Assembly: GCA_910584375.1 (NCBI GenBank)
Contig: CAJUAH010000059.1
Coordinates: forward strand, 1 to 8,345
DNA from: an uncultured Acetatifactor sp.
GTDB taxonomy: Bacteria; Bacillota; Clostridia; Lachnospirales; Lachnospiraceae
Length of the DNA: 8,345 bases
Reading direction: 5' to 3'
The notes under the pieces are model-generated. The model was not told where the DNA came from and made no database searches. It saw only the letters and a list, made by a program, of their open reading frames with translations. Made by a program: the position numbers and the translations under genes. Below, piece after piece: positions 1 to 4,722 of the stretch. The number at the start of each line of letters is the position of its first letter. Within the stretch, counting starts at the first letter, position 1.

Positions 1-160
1 CGGGCCTTTGCCCTATTGGAATCAAGATTTTGAACTTGTTTCGCAATTACCTAGGAAAGAGTCAACAGCAAAGCCATTATAACATACCATACCGGGGAAG
101 TACATCAAAACGTGACAGGATATGCTAAGAAGCGAGGAGTCAGCGGCACAGAGAGATCTA
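1..160. other. Gene-free left edge, no recognisable coding sequence
   Basis: Two + strand frames are open from the window edge. One ends at TAA 80-82, the other at TAA 126-128. The resulting short peptides (about 26 and 41 residues) resemble nothing I recognise, so either could be the tail of an upstream gene or chance. The stretch is more AT-rich than the genes to its right. On the minus strand, TGTTATAAT (complement of 76-84) looks like an extended -10 element, but it has no convincing -35 and no gene with a ribosome site inside the window. I see no terminator, tRNA or mobile-element end here. Confidence 0.4.
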
Positions 161-177
161 TCCTGTTCTATACAGGA
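161..177. repeat. Palindrome overlapping the -35 of the lysozyme promoter
   Basis: TCCTGT (161-166) and ACAGGA (172-177) form a perfect 6-base inverted repeat around TCTAT. It covers the candidate -35 element, a position typical for a repressor or activator site. No regulator gene lies next to it, so the binding protein is unknown. A chance 6-base palindrome is possible. Confidence 0.35.
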
Positions 178-197
178 AGGCTAGAGGGTGCTATAAT
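169..197 (+). promoter_or_regulatory. Candidate sigma-A promoter for the lysozyme gene
   Basis: The -10 hexamer TATAAT (192-197) is perfect. A weak -35, TATACA (169-174), lies exactly 17 bases upstream and matches four of six consensus positions. Initiation would fall near 204, leaving about 35 bases before the chosen start codon at 240. The -35 lies within a small palindrome at 161-177, so control by a repressor is possible. A second TATAAT at 230-235 has no -35 partner and lies too close to the start codon to be used. Confidence 0.5.
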
Positions 198-239
198 AAA
201 TTGGAAGACCAGCAATCGTGACGGATGGGTATAATCTGC

Positions 240-992
240 ATGAAAAAGTACAGAAAAGGCGAAAAGAGAAAACATATAACGGTTCACATATTTATCGCCG
301 CTGTTTTGCTGCTGTTTTGCGCCGCCTTGACAGCGTTGAAGATAATCCGTATAACCCCTTACTTTGCGGCCCGATATTCGGTGTGGGGAGTGGACGTTTC
401 TCATTATCAGGGAGAGATCGACTGGCGGCAGCTCAGGCGGCAGGGCGTTGATTTTGCTTTTATCAAGGCTACGGAAGGGAGCGGCTTTGCAGACGAAAGG
501 TTTGCCGCGAATTGGGAAAATGCCAGAGCGGCAGGGATGTACGCAGGCGCTTATCATTTTTTCAGCTTTGACAGCCCCGCGTCTTCCCAGGCGGAGCATT
601 TTATTTCTACGGCAGGAGATCTGAGCGGGGCCCTTCCGCCCGTGGTGGATATTGAATATTATGGGGATAAACAGGACGATCCTCCCTCCAGGGAACAGGT
701 GATTCCCCGGCTGCGGGAACTGCTTTGCGCTCTGGAGGAAGAATATGGCGTGAAACCCATTATCTATACCACAAATACGGTATATAATCAATATATACGG
801 AACGGATTCGAGGATTACCCGCTCTGGATCCGCAATGTGTACTATCCGCCGATAGATATAGGCAGGCAGTGGACTTTCTGGCAATATTCCGATACCGGAA
901 CGCTGTCGGGTACTTATGGCGAGGAAAAATATATAGACCTGAACGTATATCAAGAGAGTATTGATGAACTGGAAAAATTGCTGGTTCCCTGA
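240..992 (+). CDS. Membrane-anchored GH25 muramidase (lysozyme)
   Basis: The 250-residue protein is a glycoside hydrolase family 25 enzyme, a family that cleaves the MurNAc-GlcNAc bond of peptidoglycan. A basic N-terminus (residues 2-12) and one hydrophobic segment (13-36) form a signal anchor, which would place the catalytic domain (about 48-247) outside the membrane. Visible family motifs are GVDVSHYQG (50-58, D52), FIKATEG (74-80), GAYHFF (103-108), PPVVDIE (133-139, with the acidic pair D137/E139 expected to be catalytic) and the C-terminal WTFWQYSDTG. I chose ATG 240 because GGATGGG lies at a workable distance before it. An in-frame ATG at 225 would add MGIIC but has no ribosome site. 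No choline- or wall-binding repeats follow, so anchoring is probably by the N-terminal helix. Likely roles are cell-wall turnover or assembly. The next gene lies 57 bases downstream, so co-transcription is plausible. Confidence 0.93.
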   Translation: MKKYRKGEKRKHITVHIFIAAVLLLFCAALTALKIIRITPYFAARYSVWGVDVSHYQGEIDWRQLRRQGVDFAFIKATEGSGFADERFAANWENARAAGMYAGAYHFFSFDSPASSQAEHFISTAGDLSGALPPVVDIEYYGDKQDDPPSREQVIPRLRELLCALEEEYGVKPIIYTTNTVYNQYIRNGFEDYPLWIRNVYYPPIDIGRQWTFWQYSDTGTLSGTYGEEKYIDLNVYQESIDELEKLLVP

Positions 993-1049
993 GAAACGGT
1001 CTGCCTGGAAAACCAACAGCGTTATGAAGACATGCGATAGGAGGAGACG

Positions 1050-1649
1050 ATGCCGAAAATATATCTGATGCGTCACGGAGAGACTGACTGGAATCTGGAG
1101 AAACGCCTGCAAGGGCAAAGGGACATTGCGCTGAACGCCAACGGCATGCAGCAGATGCGGGAGCTGGCTGTCCGTTTGCGCGACAGGGGCATATCCTTTG
1201 ACAGAATCGTGTCCAGCCCGCTGTGCAGAGCCTGGGAAAGCGCCAAAACGGTGGCATCTCAGACGGGATATTCTGTGGAAGACATTGTGTGCGAACCGCT
1301 TTTGAAAGAGCGCGATTTTGGGGCGGCGGAGGGGATTTTATACCGGGAAAGGCATACCCGGAGCGACGGGGAGTGGGGTATGGAGAGCATAGAGGAGCTG
1401 CGTTTCAGGGCGTTGTCGGGAATAAAGAGACATCTCGGGGCAGACAGAGGGAACGGCGTATTGTTCGTGGCCCACGGCTCGGTACTGAAAGCGGCATTAG
1501 TGGCTCTGACGGAGGGAAAGATAGAATACAACGACGTACTGCAGTTCAGGCAGGGAGACATATCACGGCTGGAATACAGCGGGGAACATGTGACGGAAAT
1601 ACACATGAACCTGTTGGGCGGTTCAGACAGCCCCGTATTTCTGTCTTAA
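1050..1649 (+). CDS. Histidine phosphatase family protein (phosphoglycerate mutase-like)
   Basis: The 199-residue cytoplasmic protein belongs to the histidine phosphatase superfamily (branch 1). The signature is LMRHGETDWN (6-15), with H9 the phosphate-accepting histidine. R8, R60 (in SSPLCRA) and H142 (in VAHGS) should form the phosphate pocket, and E87 (in LLKERDFGAAEG) is the likely proton donor. The length matches small phosphatases of the CobC/GpmB/PhoE type rather than glycolytic mutase, which is usually about 230-250 residues. The substrate cannot be read from sequence, and no cobalamin genes are nearby to argue for CobC. A strong AGGAGGAG (1039-1046) precedes ATG 1050. The gene probably shares a transcript with the lysozyme gene upstream. 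The gene ends with TAA in AT-rich DNA. Confidence 0.92.
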   Translation: MPKIYLMRHGETDWNLEKRLQGQRDIALNANGMQQMRELAVRLRDRGISFDRIVSSPLCRAWESAKTVASQTGYSVEDIVCEPLLKERDFGAAEGILYRERHTRSDGEWGMESIEELRFRALSGIKRHLGADRGNGVLFVAHGSVLKAALVALTEGKIEYNDVLQFRQGDISRLEYSGEHVTEIHMNLLGGSDSPVFLS

Positions 1650-1662
1650 TTAAGCAAAAATT

Positions 1663-1668
1663 TATAAT
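1663..1668 (+). promoter_or_regulatory. Possible -10 element for the DUF1538 operon
   Basis: A perfect TATAAT lies 14 bases after the phosphatase stop codon. Only a poor -35 (TCTGTC at 1640-1645) is found at 17-base spacing. If used, it would give a leader of about 118 bases carrying the two hairpins at 1702-1774. A weak stem, ACATG (1671-1675) with CATGT (1684-1688) followed by T residues, lies just beyond it and could be a feeble terminator instead. Confidence 0.3.
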
Positions 1669-1701
1669 CTACATGCAGAGATCCATGTTTTAATTGAAGA
1701 A

Positions 1702-1735
1702 ATCATATGCGCAGAGACAGGAAAGGGCGCGTGAT
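1702..1735 (+). promoter_or_regulatory. Possible leader hairpin 1 before the DUF1538 gene
   Basis: ATCA (1702-1705) and GCGC (1709-1712) can pair with GCGC (1727-1730) and TGAT (1732-1735). This leaves a small internal loop and a purine-rich 14-base terminal loop. It does not match any riboswitch consensus I know. It is supported only by base pairing in a single sequence. Confidence 0.25.
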
Positions 1736-1754
1736 GGAGATATTTTGATCGCAG

Positions 1755-1774
1755 TGCCGCGGAGAGCCGCGGCA
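1755..1774 (+). promoter_or_regulatory. Strong GC hairpin just before the DUF1538 ribosome site
   Basis: TGCCGCGG (1755-1762) and CCGCGGCA (1767-1774) form a perfect 8-base stem with an AGAG tetraloop. The stem ends six bases before the Shine-Dalgarno AAGGAG (1781-1786). No T run follows, so it is not a normal terminator. It may affect mRNA stability, translation initiation or a leader switch together with the upstream hairpin. The ligand or protein, if any, is unknown. Confidence 0.5.
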
Positions 1775-1792
1775 TGAGGGAAGGAGAGCAAT

Positions 1793-3337
1793 TTGAATCC
1801 AAAATTAAGAGAAAAAACCCTGGAATCTCTCTCGGCAGTTCTTCCGATTACCGGAATCGTGCTGCTGATCAGTATATTTCTGGTACCCATGGAACTGGGG
1901 AGCCTGGTCATGTTTGTGGTGGGCGCGATCATGCTCATCCTGGGCATGGGATTTTTCCAGTTGGGCGCGGAGATGGCCATGACGCCCATCGGAGAGGGAA
2001 TCGGCGTCCAGATATCCAGAACTCGCAGAGTATTGCTTATCCTGCTGATCGGTTTCATCATGGGAGCGCTTATCACCATATCCGAGCCGGATTTGCAGGT
2101 GCTTGCCCAGCAGGTGCCCTCTGTGCCCAACCAGGTGCTGATTCTGACCGTGGCGGTGGGCGTGGGAATCTTTCTGGCCCTGGCGATTATCCGGATTAAA
2201 TTTCAGATCGATCTTTCCAAAATGCTGATCATACTGTATCTGCTGCTGATTGCGGCCTCCTTCTTCGTGCCTGGAGAGTTTCTGGCGGTGGCTTTTGACT
2301 CCGGCGGCGTCACCACCGGTCCCATGACGGTGCCCTTCATCATGGCGATGGGTGTGGGCCTGGCCTCCCGACGTACCGACAAGAATTCCTCCAGCGACAG
2401 TTTCGGTCTGGTGGCGCTGTCCAGCATAGGCCCTATCCTCGCGGTACTGATTCTGGGATGCTTTTACAGACCCACGGAGGCGCTGTACTCTCCTGGGGAA
2501 GTGGCTGCGGTGGAGACTACCCGGGATGTGGTCAGGGTATTTGGCGTCAGCCTTCCGGCCTATGCGCGGGAAGTCCTGATATCGCTGCTGCCCATCGCCG
2601 CGGTGTTTGTGATCTTTCAGCTCATCACCCGCCGCTATCACAGGAGACAGTTAAAGAGGATTGCGGTGGGTCTGATCTACACTTATATCGGCCTGGTGCT
2701 GTTTTTGTGCGGTGTGAATGTGGGATTTGCGCCGGTGGGTTCCTTTCTGGGGCAGGAGCTGGCGTCGCTGCTCTTCAAATGGATTCTGGTTCCCATCGGT
2801 ATGCTCATCGGCTACTACATAGTGAAGGCGGAGCCCGCGATCCAGGTGCTCAACCATCAGGTGGAAAATGTGACCGACGGCGCGGTCTCCGTCAAGGCCA
2901 TGAACCGCTGCATGTCCCTGGGCGTGGCCATCAGCGTGGGCCTGGCCATGATGCGTGTGCTGACCGGGTTGCCCATCCAGTGGATCCTCATTCCCGGATA
3001 CCTGATTGCGCTGATCCTGTCCCGGTTTGTACCAAAAATATTCGTAGGTATCGCTTTTGACTCCGGCGGCGTTGCCAGCGGTCCCATGACCTCCACCTTT
3101 CTGCTGCCCCTGAGCATCGGCACCTGTCAGGCTTTGGGCGGAAACCTGATGACGGACGCTTTTGGCGTGGTGGCGCTGGTGGCCCTGACGCCCCTCATTG
3201 CCATACAGATCATGGGCATTGTGTATCAGGTCAAGACCAATGCCATGCGCAGGAGGGCGCTGCAAAACGCCGCGTTCCTGGACGACTGCGACGATATCAT
3301 AGACCTAGAGGAGGGAAGAGCTTATGGAAAATCATGA
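1793..3337 (+). CDS. DUF1538 family polytopic membrane protein, duplicated
   Basis: The 514-residue inner-membrane protein has many hydrophobic segments and two copies of the DUF1538 domain. Paired motifs show the duplication: AFDSGGVTTGPMT (167-179) with AFDSGGVASGPMT (421-433), EPDLQVL (98-104) with EPAIQVL (347-353), and DSFGLVAL (202-209) with DAFGVVAL (455-462). The repeat offset is about 250 residues. Such conserved DSGG loops inside membrane segments suggest a transporter or channel built as an inverted or tandem repeat, but no substrate is established for the family. The start is TTG 1793, supported by AAGGAG at 1781-1786; no ATG fits better. The C-terminus is acidic (DDCDDIIDLEEG). 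The last 14 bases overlap the PII-like gene, so the two are translated together and the PII-like protein probably regulates this one. Annotation as a DUF1538 protein is firm; transport is inference. Confidence 0.9.
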   Translation: MNPKLREKTLESLSAVLPITGIVLLISIFLVPMELGSLVMFVVGAIMLILGMGFFQLGAEMAMTPIGEGIGVQISRTRRVLLILLIGFIMGALITISEPDLQVLAQQVPSVPNQVLILTVAVGVGIFLALAIIRIKFQIDLSKMLIILYLLLIAASFFVPGEFLAVAFDSGGVTTGPMTVPFIMAMGVGLASRRTDKNSSSDSFGLVALSSIGPILAVLILGCFYRPTEALYSPGEVAAVETTRDVVRVFGVSLPAYAREVLISLLPIAAVFVIFQLITRRYHRRQLKRIAVGLIYTYIGLVLFLCGVNVGFAPVGSFLGQELASLLFKWILVPIGMLIGYYIVKAEPAIQVLNHQVENVTDGAVSVKAMNRCMSLGVAISVGLAMMRVLTGLPIQWILIPGYLIALILSRFVPKIFVGIAFDSGGVASGPMTSTFLLPLSIGTCQALGGNLMTDAFGVVALVALTPLIAIQIMGIVYQVKTNAMRRRALQNAAFLDDCDDIIDLEEGRAYGKS

Positions 3338-4016
3338 AAATGCCCCGTCCTTTCAACTGTTGGTGCTGATCACCAATCCCAAGCTGGCCGATAAGGCAAC
3401 CAGGATATTCCGCAGGAGCACTCTGCCCGTACAGTACAGGCTCAACGCCGAAGGGACGGCCTCCAGCGAGGTTATGGATATGCTGGGGCTGGGCAGTATC
3501 GACAAATGTATTCTGATGAGCACAGTGCCCAGGGCGCTGGGAGACGCCATGCTGCTCAAGCTGCGGGCCGAGCTCCACCTGGGCGCGGTCAACAGCGGGA
3601 TCGCTTTTACCATATCCCTCACCGGGCTGAATAAACAGCTCATGCGTATGCTGACAAAAACAGACGAGGAAAATACAACCCATAATATAAGGAAAGGCGG
3701 GAATATTATGACCGATACGAAATATGCGCTGATCGTTGCCACCGTGAACATAGGATTCAGCGGGGACGTCATGGACGCGGCCAGAGCCGCCGGAGCAAGC
3801 GGTGGAACCGTGATACACAGCCGCTGGATCGGCAATCAGGAGGCCGCTGTCTCCTGGGGGTTGAGCATGCAGGAGGAAAAAGAGATCGTGCTGATCCTGT
3901 CCGACACGGAGAAAAAAGTGGAGATCATGAGCGCAATCAGCGAGAAATGCGGCATGCGCAGCGAGGCGAAGGGGATCGTGCTCTCCCTTCCCATCGACGC
4001 CGTGACAGGGCTCTAA
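3324..4016 (+). CDS. Tandem PII-like regulatory protein (two fused PII domains)
   Basis: The 230-residue cytoplasmic protein has two PII (GlnB/GlnK-like) domains, about 9-117 and 131-228. Domain 1 ends in the PII-like strand NSGIAFTISL (90-99). Domain 2 carries GGTVIHSRWIG (160-170) where the T-loop begins, then EIVLILSDTEKKVEIMSAI, and closes with AKGIVLSLPI. A typical PII is about 110 residues, so this is a fused pair. Neither domain shows the canonical uridylylated T-loop tyrosine context, so the ligand is uncertain. ATG 3324 has AGGAGG at 3309-3314 and overlaps the DUF1538 stop by 14 bases. PII proteins commonly bind and gate the membrane protein encoded beside them (AmtB-GlnK, SbtA-SbtB). 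By analogy I infer gating of the DUF1538 protein. An in-frame ATG at codon 129, with its own ribosome site, may also yield domain 2 alone. Confidence 0.85.
   Translation: MENHENAPSFQLLVLITNPKLADKATRIFRRSTLPVQYRLNAEGTASSEVMDMLGLGSIDKCILMSTVPRALGDAMLLKLRAELHLGAVNSGIAFTISLTGLNKQLMRMLTKTDEENTTHNIRKGGNIMTDTKYALIVATVNIGFSGDVMDAARAAGASGGTVIHSRWIGNQEAAVSWGLSMQEEKEIVLILSDTEKKVEIMSAISEKCGMRSEAKGIVLSLPIDAVTGL
3691..3710 (+). promoter_or_regulatory. Internal ribosome site and in-frame ATG between the two PII domains
   Basis: Inside the PII-like gene, AAGG and GGCGGG at 3693-3701 precede ATG 3708-3710, which is codon 129 in the same frame. Initiation here would make a 102-residue single PII domain starting MTDTKYALIVATVN, a natural PII N-terminus. 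The codons that form the site encode the domain linker NIRKGGNI. This looks like a relic of two separate genes fused in frame, or a functional dual start. Confidence 0.45.
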
Positions 4017-4040
4017 AAATTTCGATTTGAAAATCAAGGG

Positions 4041-4084
4041 GGAACCGACCGGGAAATTATTCACATGTCCGGCGGTTCCTTTTT
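4041..4084 (+). terminator. Rho-independent terminator of the DUF1538-PII operon
   Basis: GGAACCG-A-CCGG (4041-4052) pairs with CCGGCGGTTCC (4069-4079). The stem is 11 base pairs with one bulged A, and the loop is about 16 bases. Five T residues follow (4080-4084). It begins 24 bases after the PII-like stop codon and separates this operon from the regulator genes downstream. Confidence 0.8.
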
Positions 4085-4119
4085 GCATATTTTTCCAAGA
4101 TATTTTTTGAGAACAAATA

Positions 4120-4148
4120 TTGACAAATCTGGTTGGTAAGTATAAACT
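4120..4148 (+). promoter_or_regulatory. Promoter of the blaI-blaR1-like operon
   Basis: A perfect -35 TTGACA (4120-4125) is followed by TATAAA (4141-4146) at 15 bases or TAAACT (4143-4148) at 17 bases. The leader would be about 95 bases. The -10 region lies inside the left arm of a long inverted repeat (4131-4176), consistent with autorepression by the BlaI-type protein. Confidence 0.65.
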
Positions 4149-4176
4149 AAAGAAAAAAGGTTTGTGATTACCAATC
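4131..4176. promoter_or_regulatory. Long imperfect palindrome, candidate BlaI-type operator
   Basis: GGTTGGTAAGTATAAAC (4131-4147) and GTTTGTGATTACCAATC (4160-4176) are inverted repeats matching at 13 of 17 positions around a 12-base A-rich spacer. The right arm contains its own small dyad, GATT-ACC-AATC (4166-4176). The element spans the -10 and the start region of the promoter before the repressor gene. BlaI/MecI proteins bind dyads at this position in their own promoters. The sequence is not the classic TACA-TGTA operator, so assignment rests on position and symmetry. Confidence 0.55.
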
Positions 4177-4180
4177 AATG

Positions 4181-4235
4181 CCTGATCAGGGCAGACAAGA
4201 CAATTGTGAAATTATGATTCTGCCTATGCAGGCAG
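4181..4235 (+). repeat. Two short palindromes in the blaI-like leader
   Basis: CCTGATCAGG (4181-4190) is a perfect 10-base palindrome. CTGCC (4220-4224) and GGCAG (4231-4235) form a 5-base stem ending five bases before the ribosome site AGGAGA (4241-4246). Either may be a secondary binding site or a weak leader hairpin. No T run follows, so neither is a terminator. Confidence 0.3.
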
Positions 4236-4250
4236 TTGAAAGGAGACAGA

Positions 4251-4613
4251 ATGGAAGACTGTAGACTGTGTGAGAGCGATTTTCGCTTTATGAGCGTGAT
4301 ATGGGACGAGGAGCCGGTGCAGTCCGGGGAGCTGGTAAAGCTCTGCGCCAAACGGCTGGGCTGGAAAAAGCCCACCACTTATACCACGCTGAAAAAACTG
4401 TGCGACCGGGGTTTCGCCCAAAACGTGGATACCGTGGTGACGTCCCTGATACCCCGGGAACAGGTGCAGGCCTACGAGAGCAGCCGCTTTCTGGAGAGAA
4501 CTTTTGGGGGTTCCCTGCCGGGATTTCTGGTGTCTTTTCTGGGGGAGCGCTCCCTGTCCTCCCAGGAGGCCGAGGAGTTGAAACGTCTGATAGACGAACA
4601 CCGGGAACCGTGA
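4251..4613 (+). CDS. BlaI/MecI/CopY-family winged-helix repressor
   Basis: The 120-residue DNA-binding protein fits the BlaI/MecI family in length and layout. The winged helix occupies about residues 8-70: ESDFRFMSVIWDEEPVQSGEL, then a recognition helix within WKKPTTYTTLKKLCDRG (38-54) and a wing ending VVTSLIPREQ. A C-terminal dimerisation region follows (about 75-118), including FLERTFGGSLPGFLVSFL. Family repressors bind as dimers and are inactivated by cleavage when the partner BlaR1 senses its signal. ATG 4251 is chosen because AGGAGA (4241-4246) sits four bases before it. A longer frame from TTG 4236 would place the ribosome site inside the gene. The N-terminus has CRLC (4-7), a CxxC pair of unknown meaning. 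It is probably autoregulated and co-transcribed with the M56 gene. Confidence 0.92.
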   Translation: MEDCRLCESDFRFMSVIWDEEPVQSGELVKLCAKRLGWKKPTTYTTLKKLCDRGFAQNVDTVVTSLIPREQVQAYESSRFLERTFGGSLPGFLVSFLGERSLSSQEAEELKRLIDEHREP

Positions 4614-4622
4614 CAGGCGCAT

Positions 4623-4684
4623 ATTGTATATCCCATAAGCAAGTCTTCTCGGGGCGCGGGCATGCCTGTGTCGGGATATACAAT
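4623..4684. promoter_or_regulatory. Perfect 12-base inverted repeat between the repressor and M56 genes
   Basis: ATTGTATATCCC (4623-4634) and GGGATATACAAT (4673-4684) are exact inverted repeats around a 38-base GC-rich spacer. With two G-T pairs the stem extends to 16 pairs (4619-4688). The right arm runs into TACA-ATG-TGTA (4679-4689), a dyad of the TACA/TGTA half sites typical of BlaI/CopY operators, and another TACA follows at 4702-4705. No T run and no convincing -35 are present. It is either an mRNA hairpin that sets the repressor-to-sensor ratio or an internal operator. Confidence 0.55.
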
Positions 4685-4722
4685 GTGTACAATGGCACAG
4701 GTACAGTAGAAAGGAGTAAGGG

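Noticed and set aside
230..235. Second TATAAT near the lysozyme start
   Set aside because: It has no -35 at a usable spacing, and transcription would start at or after the start codon.
168..1118. Long minus-strand frame of 316 codons opposite the lysozyme gene
   Set aside because: It has no recognisable family and no ribosome site, and it lies antisense to a clear GH25 gene.
1671..1691. ACATG/CATGT hairpin followed by T residues as terminator of the phosphatase gene
   Set aside because: The stem is five pairs, only two of them G-C, and the T run is short, so it is too weak to list as a terminator.
1805..2641. Minus-strand frame of 278 codons opposite the DUF1538 gene
   Set aside because: The His/Gln/Asp/Arg-rich composition is typical of an antisense shadow of hydrophobic codons.
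4236..4250. Longer repressor start at TTG 4236
   Set aside because: The ribosome site AGGAGA would lie inside the coding sequence; it fits ATG 4251.
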